A DNA stretch of 64,000 nt from an uncultured Aurantimonas sp. (GTDB taxonomy: Bacteria > Pseudomonadota > Alphaproteobacteria > Rhizobiales > Rhizobiaceae): contig CANKZU010000002.1 of assembly GCA_947488615.1 (NCBI GenBank), positions 1 to 64,000 on the forward strand, read 5' to 3'. Positions 16,629-25,843 of the stretch are shown here, one piece after another (within the stretch, counting starts at the first letter, position 1; each line of letters starts with the position of its first letter). The position numbers were made by a program, and so were the translations under genes. The notes beneath the pieces were generated by a model, which had not been told where the DNA came from, made no database searches, and saw only the letters and a program-made list of their open reading frames with translations.

Positions 16629-17536
16629 CAATTGTCTCCTTGGAATCGGTTCGCGGGAATCTTGAAATAGTGGTTGCCGTCGTCCTCGGCGGGCGGCAGC
16701 CGGCCGCCGCGCAAATTCACCTGCAGGGCGTGGAGCATGCGATCGGGGAGGGGGAGTGTGCGATCCCGCGTCTCGCGCTTCTGGACGAACTCGCTCTCGG
16801 ATGTCCCGTCCTTGACGTGGACATTGTCGTGCTTGTGCTCGTCAACCGTGGCTTCCCACGCCGCCGCGTCGCGTTCGTCCGATCCGTAGTCGTGGCCGAC
16901 GAACAGGCGAGTGTCGCCCGGAAGCGCCAGAATCGCCTGGATCGAGTTCCAGAGCTCCTTGGCCGACCCGCCCGGAAAGTCCGCGCGCGACGAGCCTTTG
17001 TCGGGGTACATCAACGTATCATGGACGAAGGCTGCGTCGCCGACGACATAAGTGATCGAGCCAAGCGTATGGCCTGGCGACAGCATCACCCGGACGTCCA
17101 GTTCGCCAATCTTGAAACGCGCCCCGTCGTCCCAAAGGACATCGATGTCCCGCTCGGGATCGAAGCCGCCGGGCAAATTGTAGAGGCCTTCCCAGAGCGA
17201 GGCGATTTCCCTGACCTTTGCCCCGATCGCGGTCGGAGCGCCCAGCTTCTCTTTCAGATAAGCCGAGGCCATCATGTGATCGGCATGCGGATGGGTGTCG
17301 AGAATCCACTCGACCTCCAGGCCTTCCCTTTGCACATGAGCCAAAATCTCGTCGGCGCTGTCGGTCGATGTCTGTGCCTCGCTCGGGTCGAAGTTCAACA
17401 CGACATCGATCAACGCTGCTTTTCGCGTGGTCGGGTCGGCGCAGACATATTGAATGGAGCCGGTGTCTTCCTCGTAGAAGCCCCAGATATCGGGACTTCC
17501 CTTGCCACGGGATGGGCTGTGTCGCGTGAGCGTCAT
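16628..17536 (-). CDS. blh: Blh-like MBL-fold persulfide dioxygenase
   Basis: A 302-residue metallo-beta-lactamase-fold protein. The metal motif THPHADH supplies H82, H84, D86 and H87, and further ligands lie in SPGHTLGS and FVGHDYG. The sequence follows the Blh (beta-lactamase-like hydrolase) proteins of the BigR operon, which are ETHE1-type sulfur dioxygenases converting glutathione persulfide to sulfite. The gene context (BigR-type repressor upstream, rhodanese and TauE downstream) is the canonical one from Agrobacterium and Xylella. The iron/dioxygenase assignment is from family knowledge. Confidence 0.9.
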   Translation of the reverse strand: MTLTRHSPSRGKGSPDIWGFYEEDTGSIQYVCADPTTRKAALIDVVLNFDPSEAQTSTDSADEILAHVQREGLEVEWILDTHPHADHMMASAYLKEKLGAPTAIGAKVREIASLWEGLYNLPGGFDPERDIDVLWDDGARFKIGELDVRVMLSPGHTLGSITYVVGDAAFVHDTLMYPDKGSSRADFPGGSAKELWNSIQAILALPGDTRLFVGHDYGSDERDAAAWEATVDEHKHDNVHVKDGTSESEFVQKRETRDRTLPLPDRMLHALQVNLRGGRLPPAEDDGNHYFKIPANRFQGDN

Positions 17537-17717
17537 TGGCTATCGTTCCTTTCCAGATTCAGGGTGGGTGGAGGGGTTCCGCGACAACATCAGCGCGGAA
17601 GCAGTCCTTGCCCGGATACGCATGGTGCTCCGTGCCGCAGCCCTACCGAGGGCGAGACGGCAGCCGAAGGAGCGGTTCGCGTCGTTCCTTGCGGCGACGC
17701 CAACTGTGCCGAGATCA

Positions 17718-18122
17718 TCAAGACTTCGTCCGTTGTCGCCGGGGGAGCGGCCGAGGCTGCACGGTAGCCGCCGATGTGTCCTCGATGTCGCCGCGATCGC
17801 GATCCGCGCCGCCGGACTTGAAGGGCGGATCCGGGCAGAAGGCCTTCTGCAATGCTTCGATGATCAGCAGGAGTTCGCTGCGAGCGATCTTGTAGTAGAC
17901 CGTCGTTCCAGAGCGTCGCGCCTCGACCAGTCCATCGGCCCGCAGCCGCATGAGCTGCTGCGACATCCGCACCTGGTCGATCGCAAGCTCTTCGCGCAAT
18001 TGACTGACGGGCTTTTCGCCGGAAACCAGTGCGCAGAGTACGAGCAACCGTTGCGGATGTGACAGGCTGCCCATCAGAGCTGCCGCCTCTTCCGAGGCCT
18101 GAATCATATCGTTTACATTCAT
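17718..18122 (-). CDS. bigR: BigR-type ArsR-family persulfide-sensing repressor
   Basis: A 134-residue winged-helix repressor. The recognition helix region is SQLREELAIDQVRMSQQLMRLRADGL, and the wing is ARRSGTTVYYKI. Two cysteines, C30 (LVLCALVS) and C96 (KAFCPDPP), are 66 residues apart, exactly as C42 and C108 in Xylella BigR, where a disulfide or polysulfide link releases DNA. The start at 18122 is chosen because the protein then begins at the usual position; the open frame extends further upstream without support. A perfect palindrome overlaps the start codon. It heads the operon with a 181-bp gap before blh. Confidence 0.9.
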   Translation of the reverse strand: MNVNDMIQASEEAAALMGSLSHPQRLLVLCALVSGEKPVSQLREELAIDQVRMSQQLMRLRADGLVEARRSGTTVYYKIARSELLLIIEALQKAFCPDPPFKSGGADRDRGDIEDTSAATVQPRPLPRRQRTKS

Positions 18123-18132
18123 AATTATGAAT
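18117..18132. promoter_or_regulatory. 16-bp perfect AT palindrome over the bigR start (probable BigR box)
   Basis: ATTCATAATTATGAAT is its own inverse complement and includes the bigR ATG (minus strand 18120-18122). BigR operators described in Xylella and Agrobacterium are AT-rich palindromes in the promoter of the operon, so this is the best candidate site for autorepression. Binding is inferred from position and symmetry. Confidence 0.65.
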
Positions 18133-18277
18133 TTAAGGAATTTGAATGTTAGATGCAAGCCCCCGCGAGCCGAGAGCACGATAGGCCGGTTTCGCCGAAA
18201 GGGTCTTGGCACGGTCGTGCCGGCGTCCTACGCATTCTTCGGTAGATCCTCGACGATGCAATCAGGAAGTCACTACA

Positions 18278-19531
18278 ATGCCCGGGCCAGATCGCAGGGT
18301 CGATGTCGCCATTGTCGGCTCGGGTATCGTGGGCATTTCGATCGCCCATGCGCTCGTGCGGGATGGGCTGACGGTGACGCTCGTCGATCGGGAGGGCGTC
18401 GCCAGCGGCGCGAGCCGTGGCAATGCCGGTGCGCTCGCCTATTCGGACGTGCTGCCGCTGGCCTCGCCCGGCATCATGCGAAAGGCCCCTCGCTGGCTCC
18501 TCGACCCGGCCGGACCGCTGACCATTCGACCGGGTTACCTGTTGCCGATCGCTCCCTGGCTCTTCCGCTTCTGGCGGGCGAGTTTTCCCGCCGCGGCCGC
18601 GCGCTCTATGGCGGCGCAGGTCGCGCTCATGACACTTGCCCGGAGCGAATTGCGCTGTCACGTCGCGGAGGCGTCGCTGTCGCACATGCTGGTCAGCGAC
18701 GGCGCCCTCGAACTCTATGAAAGCGAGGCCGAACGGAACGCCGCGCGCCCGAATTGGGACGCGCGCGGCCGGGTAGGCATCCGGTTCGAGCATGTGGACA
18801 GAGACGCCATCGACGAATTGCAGCCGGGGCTGGACCGCCGCTTCTCGCATGGGACCTTCCTGCCCGAATGGCAGTCAGTCACCGACCCCTACGATTTTGC
18901 CGTGGCGTTCGCCGACAAGCTGCGGGAACGCGGCGTTTCATTTCGCACCGGCGAGGTGACGGCGGTCGAGCCCGGCGAGGACGGCGTCGTTCTGCGCTGT
19001 GCCGACGGCTCGGAGATCCGCGCGCGACAGGCCGTGATCGCGGCGGGGGCGTGGTCGAAAAGCCTTGCGGCGTCGCTCGGCGACAAGATCCCTCTCGACA
19101 CCGAGCGGGGCTACAACACCACGCTGCCGCCTAGCGCGTTCGACCTTCGGCGCCATCTGACCTTCTGCGGTCATGGCTTCGTGGTCACCCGGCTCTCTTC
19201 CGGTATCCGGGTTGGCGGGGCGGTGGAGTTCGGCGGGCTGCGCCTGCCGCCGAACATGCGCCGGGCCGACGTGATGCTGGCCAAGGCCAAGGCCTTCCTG
19301 CCGGCCCTCGATACGACGGGAGGCAGACGGTGGATGGGCTACCGGCCGTCGCTTCCCGATTCCCTGCCGGTGATCGGGCGCTCGACACGCGCGCCATCGG
19401 TTCTCTATGCCTTCGGGCACGGCCATCTCGGTCTGACGCAATCGGCGGCCACGGGTCGCCTCATAGCCGACCTCGTCGCCCACCGTCCGACGGCGATCGA
19501 TGTCGCGCCGTTCCGGCCCGACCGCTTCTAG
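18278..19531 (+). CDS. DadA-like FAD-dependent D-amino-acid/hydroxyproline dehydrogenase
   Basis: A 417-residue flavoprotein of the DAO/DadA family. The N-terminal dinucleotide fold VAIVGSGIVGISIAHALV is at residues 9-26, with the acidic end of the second strand at TLVDREG; the C-terminal FAD contact is YAFGHGHLGLTQSAATGRL. ATG 18278 is preceded by AGGAAG. In hydroxyproline catabolism a DadA-like oxidase (HypO/LhpB type) oxidises cis-4-hydroxy-D-proline after epimerisation; the next gene is that epimerase, which makes this the likely role. Another N-methyl or D-amino-acid substrate cannot be excluded. Confidence 0.85.
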   Translation: MPGPDRRVDVAIVGSGIVGISIAHALVRDGLTVTLVDREGVASGASRGNAGALAYSDVLPLASPGIMRKAPRWLLDPAGPLTIRPGYLLPIAPWLFRFWRASFPAAAARSMAAQVALMTLARSELRCHVAEASLSHMLVSDGALELYESEAERNAARPNWDARGRVGIRFEHVDRDAIDELQPGLDRRFSHGTFLPEWQSVTDPYDFAVAFADKLRERGVSFRTGEVTAVEPGEDGVVLRCADGSEIRARQAVIAAGAWSKSLAASLGDKIPLDTERGYNTTLPPSAFDLRRHLTFCGHGFVVTRLSSGIRVGGAVEFGGLRLPPNMRRADVMLAKAKAFLPALDTTGGRRWMGYRPSLPDSLPVIGRSTRAPSVLYAFGHGHLGLTQSAATGRLIADLVAHRPTAIDVAPFRPDRF

Positions 19532-19556
19532 GCGACGCATCTTGGAGCAATCCGCC

Positions 19557-20558
19557 ATGGCACGTCACACCTTCTTCTGCATCGACGGTCATACCTGCGG
19601 CAACCCGGTTCGGCTTGTCGCAGGCGGCGGGCCAACACTCGCGGGGGACACCATGATCGCAAAGCGCGCCCACTTCCTGCGCGAATACGACTGGATCCGC
19701 ACCGGCCTGATGTTCGAACCACGTGGTCACGACATGATGTCGGGTGCGATCCTCTATCCCCCGACGCGGCCGGATTGCGATACGGCGATCCTTTTCATCG
19801 AGACCTCCGGATGCCTTGCGATGTGCGGCCACGGCACGATCGGCGCCGTGACGATGGCTCTTGAATACGGCCTGATCCGTCCGCGCGAGGCCGGCGTGGT
19901 CCGGCTCGACACGCCCGCCGGGCTCGTCGTCGCGACCTATACAGAGGCGGATGGATACGTCGCCGAGGTTCGATTGACGAATGTCCCGGCTTTCCTGTTC
20001 CGTGAGGGGCTGGAAGTTGAAAGCCGACATCTCGGCAGGCTCACCGTCGACGTCGCCTATGGCGGCAATTTCTACGCGATCGTGGACCGCCAGGACAATT
20101 TCGGCGACATGGCCGATTTCTCGGCCGGGCAGCTCGTGGAGATGTCCGGCGCGCTTCGCCAGGCGCTGAACGACGCCTACCCATTCGTCCATCCGGAAAA
20201 GCCGGAGATCAACGGTCTCACCCATATTTTGTGGACCGGCAAGCCCACCCGGCCGGAGGCGACTGCCCGCAACGCCGTCTTCTACGGCGACAAGGCGATC
20301 GATCGCAGCCCCTGCGGCACCGGCACCTCGGCCCGGATGGCGCAATGGGTCGCCAAGGGCCTCCTGAAGCCGGGCGATGACTTTATCCATGAAAGCATCA
20401 TCGGCTCGCTGTTTCGCGGCCGTGTGGAGGATAGCGCGAAGGTCGGCGACCTGCCGGCGATCATCCCGTCGGTGGCCGGCTGGGCGAGGATGACGGGTCT
20501 CAACACCATCTTCATCGACGACCGCGATCCTTTCGCGACGGGATTCCAGGTCGTCTGA
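19557..20558 (+). CDS. proline racemase family protein, probable 4-hydroxyproline 2-epimerase
   Basis: A 333-residue member of the proline racemase superfamily with both catalytic cysteines in place: C90 in AMCGHGTIG and C253 in SPCGTGTSA. The Cys/Cys pair is that of true racemases and 4-hydroxyproline epimerases, as opposed to Cys/Thr dehydratases. It starts 26 bp after the oxidase gene, with a TTGGAG ribosome site ahead of ATG 19557. The pair epimerase plus FAD oxidase gives the first two steps of trans-4-hydroxy-L-proline breakdown; the later deaminase (HypD) and semialdehyde dehydrogenase (HypH) are not in this window. Confidence 0.85.
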   Translation: MARHTFFCIDGHTCGNPVRLVAGGGPTLAGDTMIAKRAHFLREYDWIRTGLMFEPRGHDMMSGAILYPPTRPDCDTAILFIETSGCLAMCGHGTIGAVTMALEYGLIRPREAGVVRLDTPAGLVVATYTEADGYVAEVRLTNVPAFLFREGLEVESRHLGRLTVDVAYGGNFYAIVDRQDNFGDMADFSAGQLVEMSGALRQALNDAYPFVHPEKPEINGLTHILWTGKPTRPEATARNAVFYGDKAIDRSPCGTGTSARMAQWVAKGLLKPGDDFIHESIIGSLFRGRVEDSAKVGDLPAIIPSVAGWARMTGLNTIFIDDRDPFATGFQVV

Positions 20559-20581
20559 GTCCAGCGAATGAGAGGTTCCGC

Positions 20582-21688
20582 ATGAAGATCACCGGCATCA
20601 AGGCGTGGCAGGTCGACCTTCCGTTGAAGGAGGGACGCTACACCTGGTCGAGCGGCCATTTCGTCGAGATTTTCGACAGCACGGTCGTCGCGGTTGAAAC
20701 GGATGCGGGCATCACCGGCTACGCCGAATGCTGCCCGCTCGGCTCAGCCTATCTGCCGGCTTTCGCGGCGGGCGTGCGTGTGGGCTTGGCCGAACTCGCG
20801 CCGCAATTGCTGGGCCTCGATCCGACCGACCTTGGCGTCGTCAACGCCTATATGGACCGGGTTCTCAGCGGCCATCCCTATATCAAGGCGCCGCTCGACA
20901 TCGCTTGTTGGGATATCCTCGGCAAGGCGGCTGGCCTGCCGGTGTGGAAGCTGCTGGGCGGCAAGGCGCAGGAACACGTCGCCCTCTACCGCGCCATCAG
21001 CCAGCGGGGCTCGGCGGAGATGGCGGCGAATATCGAGGGCTACCGGGCGGAAGGCTATCGCAAGTTCCAGCTCAAGGTCGGCGGCGACGCCGATGCGGAC
21101 ATTGCCCGCATTCGCGCGACCCGTGCGGTCCTAAAGGATGGGGAGGTTCTGGTCGCCGACGCCAATACCGGCTGGACCCGGGCCGAGGCGGCGCGGGTCG
21201 TGCTGGCGGTGAAGGACTTGGACGTCGTCATCGAGCAGCCTTGCCCGAGCTATGACGAATGCCTGTCGGTGCGCCGGCGCACGCCGCTGCCCTTCGTCCT
21301 CGACGAGGTTATCGATAGCGTCGCGACTCTGCAGCGCGCGCTGGCCGACGACGCCATGGACATCGTCAATTTGAAGATCTCGAAGGTCGGCGGCCTGACC
21401 AAGGCGCGGCTGATGCGCGACCTTTGCGTCGCCAGCGGAACGCCGATGACGATCGAGGACACCTGGGGCGGCGACATCGTCACCGCGACCATCGCCCATC
21501 TGGCGCAGTCGACGCCGGCCGAACTCACCTTCTCGGCGACTGATTTCAACTCCTACGGAACCGTCTCGATCGCCGACGGGGCCCCGATACGGGAGAATGG
21601 GACCATGCGCGCGTCGGACGCGGCGGGCCTTGGCGTGACCCCGCGCTGGGAGGCGCTGGGCAAGCCTTGTCTCGCCATCGGGAGCTAG
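20582..21688 (+). CDS. enolase-superfamily enzyme, HpbD-like (hydroxyproline betaine epimerase or cis-3-hydroxyproline dehydratase)
   Basis: A 368-residue mandelate racemase/muconate lactonising enzyme. The acid/base lysines are K165 (FQLKVGG) and K265 (NLKISKVGG); the Mg ligands are D193 (ADANTGW), E218 (VIEQP) and D241 (LDEVID). The N-terminus ([17 protein letters not shown]) and the [18 protein letters not shown] run look like the HpbD group, which epimerises 4-hydroxyproline betaine, and the closely related cis-3-hydroxy-L-proline dehydratases. Its position between two proline-racemase genes supports a hydroxyproline-type substrate. Which of the two reactions it performs cannot be told by eye. 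Confidence 0.85.
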   Translation: MKITGIKAWQVDLPLKEGRYTWSSGHFVEIFDSTVVAVETDAGITGYAECCPLGSAYLPAFAAGVRVGLAELAPQLLGLDPTDLGVVNAYMDRVLSGHPYIKAPLDIACWDILGKAAGLPVWKLLGGKAQEHVALYRAISQRGSAEMAANIEGYRAEGYRKFQLKVGGDADADIARIRATRAVLKDGEVLVADANTGWTRAEAARVVLAVKDLDVVIEQPCPSYDECLSVRRRTPLPFVLDEVIDSVATLQRALADDAMDIVNLKISKVGGLTKARLMRDLCVASGTPMTIEDTWGGDIVTATIAHLAQSTPAELTFSATDFNSYGTVSIADGAPIRENGTMRASDAAGLGVTPRWEALGKPCLAIGS

Positions 21689-21691
21689 CGC

Positions 21692-22720
21692 ATGCGCAGC
21701 TCCACAATCGTTCACATCGTCGGCTGCCACGCCGAAGGCGAGGTCGGCGATGTCATCATCGGTGGTGTCGCGCCGCCGCCTGGCGACACGCTCTGGGAGC
21801 AATCCCGCTACATCGCCGCCGATGGCGAGCTGCGCAACTTCGTCCTCAACGAGCCGCGGGGCGGTGTCTTCCGCCATGTCAATCTGCTGGTGCCGCCGAA
21901 GCACCCCGAGGCTGCGATGGGCTTCATCATCATGGAGCCGGCCGATACCCCGCCGATGTCGGGCAGCAACGCGATCTGCGTCGCCACGGTCCTCCTCGAC
22001 AGCGGGATCGTGCCAATGCGCGAACCCGTCACCCGTTTCCGGCTGGAAGCGCCGGGCGGGCTGGTCGAGATCGCCGCCGACTGTCGAGATGGGAAGGCCG
22101 AGCGCATCACGGTCACCAACGTGCCGTCCTTCGCCGACCGCCTCGGCGTCAAGCTTGAGGTCGAGGGGCTGGGCACGTTGACCGTCGATACGGCCTATGG
22201 CGGCGACAGCTTCGTTCTCGTCGACGCCGCCGAGGCCGGTCTCGAGATCAGCCCGGCGAACGCGGCGGTGCTGGCCGAGGCGGGCATGAAGATCACCGGT
22301 GCCGCCAACGAACAGCTTGGTTTCCGGCATCCTCAGAACGGAGAGTGGGATCACATCTCCTTCTGCCAGTTCACCGAACCGGTGACACGGGAGAATGGCA
22401 TCCTCACGGGGCGCAACACGGTGGCGATCCGCCCCGGAAAGCTCGACCGTTCGCCCACCGGAACCGGCTGCTCCGCCCGCATGGCGGTGCTCAACGCGCG
22501 CGGCGAGATGCAGGCGGGCGAGGCCTTTGTCGGGGTGTCGGTCACGGGATCGCGGTTCCACTGCCGCATCGAGAGCCTGACGACGATGGGGGACCGGCCG
22601 GCCATCGTCCCGTCGATCTCCGGGCGGGCCTGGATCACCGGAACGATGCAATTGATGCTCGATCCCTCCGACCCGTGGCCCGGCGGATATCGCTTGTCCG
22701 ACACCTGGCCCGGCGGCTGA
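21692..22720 (+). CDS. proline racemase family paralogue with Ser/Thr active-site pair
   Basis: A 342-residue proline-racemase-fold protein starting 4 bp after the enolase-family gene. The first catalytic position is S90 ([10 protein letters not shown]) and the second is T256 (SPTGTGCSA), so neither of the cysteines of true racemases is present at its usual place; each site has a Cys a few residues on (C95, C260). Described family types are Cys/Cys, Ser/Cys and Cys/Thr, the last being trans-3-hydroxy-L-proline dehydratase. A Ser/Thr pair should not support two-base racemisation; a dehydratase or lyase reaction on a hydroxyproline relative is a fair guess. Confidence 0.8.
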   Translation: MRSSTIVHIVGCHAEGEVGDVIIGGVAPPPGDTLWEQSRYIAADGELRNFVLNEPRGGVFRHVNLLVPPKHPEAAMGFIIMEPADTPPMSGSNAICVATVLLDSGIVPMREPVTRFRLEAPGGLVEIAADCRDGKAERITVTNVPSFADRLGVKLEVEGLGTLTVDTAYGGDSFVLVDAAEAGLEISPANAAVLAEAGMKITGAANEQLGFRHPQNGEWDHISFCQFTEPVTRENGILTGRNTVAIRPGKLDRSPTGTGCSARMAVLNARGEMQAGEAFVGVSVTGSRFHCRIESLTTMGDRPAIVPSISGRAWITGTMQLMLDPSDPWPGGYRLSDTWPGG

Positions 22721-22738
22721 CAGACCGCCGGCGCCGGC

Positions 22739-23899
22739 CTACCAGGCCGCCCGGTAGATCGACAGCGCGTCGGATTCCGAAACCGCCCGCGGATTGTTGA
22801 CCAAGAGGCGCTGCTGCTTCATCGCGTCCGCCGCCATTTTGGCCAGATGTTCCTCGCCGATCCCGACGTCGCGCAGGCGCGGCGGCAGGCCGAGGCGCTT
22901 CGACAGCGCGGCGAGTTCCTCCACGAAGGCGGCGCAGCGGCCTTGCGTGCTTTCCTCGCGTTCCAGCGCCGGAAAGGCGTCGGCGGCGATTTCGGCGTAA
23001 AGATGCGCCGCGTCGGGCGCGTTGAAGCGCAGGACATGCGGCAGCACCAGCGCGTTCGACAGGCCGTGCGGGATATGGAAGGTGCCGCCGATCGGGTAGG
23101 CGAGGGCGTGGACTGCGGCGACCGGCGAATTGGCGAAGGCCTGGCCGGCGAGCATGGAGCCGAGCAGCATGGCGCCGCGCGCCGCGACATTGGCCGGTTC
23201 GGCGATCACGGCTTCGATGTTCGCGCCGAGCAGCTTTAGCGCCTGGCGCGCCAGCATCTTCGACAGCGGGTTGTTGTTGGCGTTCTTCGATGCGTAGGCC
23301 TCGATCGCGTGGACCATGGCATCGACGCCGGTGGCGGCGGTGATCGCCGGCGGCAGGCCGAGGGTCAGTTCGGCGTCGAGCACGGCAATGTCCGGCAGGA
23401 TCAGGGCTGAGGAAACGCCGCGCTTTTCCTCCTCGCCGACGGTGATGATCGAGACCGGCGTGACCTCCGAGCCGGTGCCGGCGGTGGTCGGCACCAGCAC
23501 CAGCGGCAACCGCGGGCCCTTTGCATTCCCGACCCCCCAGGCCTCGTCGAGGCTCTCGCCGGAACCGGCGATCAGTGCGACGAGCTTGGCGACGTCGAGG
23601 GACGAGCCGCCGCCAAAGCCGATGATTCCGGTCGCCTCCGCCGACCGGGCGGCATCGGTCGCGGCCTCCAGAATCGACAGTTTCGGATCGGCCGCGACCT
23701 CGTCGAACACTATGACGGCGACGCCGGAATCGGCCAGCGAGGCGATGGCCGGATCGCAAAGGCCGAGCGCGCGGAGGCCGGGGTCGGTGACCAGCAACAC
23801 GCGCGCGCCGAGCGTTTTCGCCGCGATCGGCCCGAGCCGCCTGGCGGCGCCCGGCTCGAACACGATCGACGGCGTGGTGTTGAAGAGGAAGGGCGTCAT
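22739..23899 (-). CDS. iron-containing alcohol dehydrogenase
   Basis: A 386-residue group III (Fe) alcohol dehydrogenase. The nucleotide-binding run GIIGFGGGSSLDVAKL is near residue 92, PTTAGTGSEVTP follows near 137, and metal ligands lie in GVDAMVHAIEAY and the later AAVHALAYPIGG...HIPHG segment. It converges with the hydroxyproline cluster, 18 bp between stops, and its start is 126 bp from the membrane protein gene behind it on the same strand. Members reduce or oxidise small aldehydes, 4-hydroxybutyrate, lactaldehyde or maleylacetate; the substrate is not evident. Confidence 0.85.
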   Translation of the reverse strand: MTPFLFNTTPSIVFEPGAARRLGPIAAKTLGARVLLVTDPGLRALGLCDPAIASLADSGVAVIVFDEVAADPKLSILEAATDAARSAEATGIIGFGGGSSLDVAKLVALIAGSGESLDEAWGVGNAKGPRLPLVLVPTTAGTGSEVTPVSIITVGEEEKRGVSSALILPDIAVLDAELTLGLPPAITAATGVDAMVHAIEAYASKNANNNPLSKMLARQALKLLGANIEAVIAEPANVAARGAMLLGSMLAGQAFANSPVAAVHALAYPIGGTFHIPHGLSNALVLPHVLRFNAPDAAHLYAEIAADAFPALEREESTQGRCAAFVEELAALSKRLGLPPRLRDVGIGEEHLAKMAADAMKQQRLLVNNPRAVSESDALSIYRAAW

Positions 23900-24025
23900 G
23901 GCAAGATCTTTCCCGTTATCGTCTCGTTGTCGAATCGCAGCCGCCAGTCTGGCGCGGAAAGCGCCGTTCGCCCAGCCAGGCGCACTGCGCTCCCTTTTGC
24001 GGCGTGTGCGGGATGGGCCTTGCGG

Positions 24026-25126
24026 TCAGCTCGGCCCACGAAATTTCTCTACCAGGCGGAACACCAGACCCGCCGTGGTCATCACCAGGAAAACCCTGGT
24101 GACGTGGTGGGTCGCGACAAAGGCCACCTCGACGTGCAAGGCCAGCGCGATCAGACTTGTCTCGGTCAGACCGCCAGGGGAATAGGCCAGCAGCAGATCG
24201 AGGACCGGCAAGCCGATCAACCGGTTCAGGCCCAGCGAAAAACCGAGCGTGATCGACAGCAAGATAGCGGTCGAACCCAGCGCGAGCCCGAGAATCCGCG
24301 CGATTTCGCTCAACCGGGTTCCGGCGAACCGGCAGCCAAGAGCGGTGCCGAGCACCAGCTGCGCGGCCGCCACCAGCTCGTAGGGCGGGCGGAACTCGGT
24401 GATCCCGGTCAAATGCACGGCGGCGCTGGCCAGCATCGGCCCCATCAGAAAGGGCGCGGGCAGTCGCAGCATTCGTCCCAGGACGATCCCGACCAGCCCG
24501 GTCACGAGCAGCCACACCTCCACCGACCACGGTGCGTCGAAAACAGACAGCCCGTTCGTCGGCCGGGCGATTACCTTTTCGCCGGTCACCACATCGAGGA
24601 TAAAGGGCAGCGAGAAGACGATCAGCATGATGCGGCTGGAATGGATCAGCGCGATGATCCGCGGATCGCCGCCCTTGGCCTGGCCGACCGTCACCATCTC
24701 GATCAACCCACCCGGCATGCCGGCGAAATAGGCGGTGGGAAGATCAAAGCCGGCGACACGGTAGAAATAGGTCACACAGGCCGCCGCCGCGACCAGAAGG
24801 AAGACCATCAGGCCGAGGAGGCTCGGAAGCCAGTCGCCGATCCCGGCCACCATGCCCGGCGTGAATCCCGATCCCAGCAGCACCCCGACGAGCACGGTCA
24901 TGGGAGGACGCAGGATGGTAGGCGCGGTGACCGGCATTCGCAGGAGCGAGGCGAGGAGGCACGCCGCAAGCGGCCCGAGCATCCAGGGCAACGGCAGCGA
25001 CAGACGCAGGAAGACGACGGCGCCGAGAAGGCCGATCCCGAGCGCCAGCGCGAAGCGCGCATAGGCAAAACGCTTCGGAGCAAGAGGCTCCAGGGCTTTG
25101 GCCAGCCGGTCGCGTATCGCGCTCAT
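24026..25126 (-). CDS. AbrB-type (duplicated domain) membrane protein
   Basis: A 366-residue integral membrane protein with ten or so helices and two copies of the AbrB/YdhF-like domain: PWMLGPLAACLLASLL near 48 and PFLMGPMLASAAVHL near 218 repeat the same P-x-L-x-GP pattern, as do AGMPGGLIEMV and AYSPGGLTETS. The Bacillus-style name AbrB is a misnomer inherited from the ammonia monooxygenase regulator; the protein is probably a transporter, often placed next to catabolic genes. ATG 25126 is used because the hydrophobic part starts soon after; the frame is open further upstream without support. Confidence 0.75.
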   Translation of the reverse strand: MSAIRDRLAKALEPLAPKRFAYARFALALGIGLLGAVVFLRLSLPLPWMLGPLAACLLASLLRMPVTAPTILRPPMTVLVGVLLGSGFTPGMVAGIGDWLPSLLGLMVFLLVAAAACVTYFYRVAGFDLPTAYFAGMPGGLIEMVTVGQAKGGDPRIIALIHSSRIMLIVFSLPFILDVVTGEKVIARPTNGLSVFDAPWSVEVWLLVTGLVGIVLGRMLRLPAPFLMGPMLASAAVHLTGITEFRPPYELVAAAQLVLGTALGCRFAGTRLSEIARILGLALGSTAILLSITLGFSLGLNRLIGLPVLDLLLAYSPGGLTETSLIALALHVEVAFVATHHVTRVFLVMTTAGLVFRLVEKFRGPS

Positions 25127-25535
25127 CGCCGGCCGTTCGCAAAAGCGCCGCGGTCGGGCGGGCCAAAGCCGTCGCCGGCCTGCGGTGTCCGGAGGCTTGC
25201 AGTTCTCTTCATCGTGCGGAATGCGGTCATATCGGGCAAAGGTGCGAGGAATGATCTCGCCGTCGAGGCGAGACGGGAGGGACCAAGGGGACGCCAGTCC
25301 GTCCCATCGGAACGGACTGCCGCTCTCGGCGGAACGACGTAGTCCTAAACGATGCTTACGGTCGGCGGAACCGGGCGGCCGATTTCGCGTGGCGCGCCGG
25401 CGGCGCAGCAGCACAGCGCTCTCCGGCACCGGCTCGCCCGTTCCGGGTCGAACGCTCGTCCAGCTTGTGCGTCCTCGTCGATGATCATGCCGTCGAGGTC
25501 AGGGAAGCCTTGCGCGCTCGCGGTGGCGCGCTCAA
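25127..25535. other. intergenic region between abrB-like gene and the fMet tRNA
   Basis: About 410 bp with several small open frames but none with a recognisable motif or a good ribosome site. It should contain the promoter of the AbrB-type gene near 25130-25200. No repeat or attachment site is visible beside the tRNA. Confidence 0.4.
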
Positions 25536-25564
25536 ACATAAAAGGCGCCCCGGAGGACGCCTTT
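25536..25564 (-). terminator. rho-independent terminator of the tRNA-fMet gene
   Basis: Arms AAAGGCG (25541-25547) and CGCCTTT (25558-25564) are exact inverse complements; read on the minus strand the stem is followed by a T-rich tail (TTTTATG). It begins 28 bp after the tRNA 3' end. Confidence 0.75.
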
Positions 25565-25591
25565 ACAGTCACTGATATTGCTATCAAGTTT

Positions 25592-25668
<77 letters not shown>

Positions 25669-25843
25669 TCATGGCCGTGCGCCGCTCTGCGCCGCCGGTG
25701 AGTGCGATATATGCGAGGCTTCGCTGAATGTGAAGGGGCATTCTTGCTTTTCGGAAAATCAAGTTGGATCGGATGGCCGCCCGCCCGGATCGCGCCGCAA
25801 CATCCCCTGCGTGAGAACCGTTTCCGCAGCGGCCCCGGCCCCA

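Noticed and set aside
21131..22651. 506-codon open frame opposite the enolase-family and racemase genes
   Set aside because: Shadow frame; both plus-strand genes carry complete catalytic motifs.
25345..25587. 80-codon minus-strand frame between the membrane protein and tRNA genes
   Set aside because: No ribosome site or motif; it runs through the tRNA terminator.
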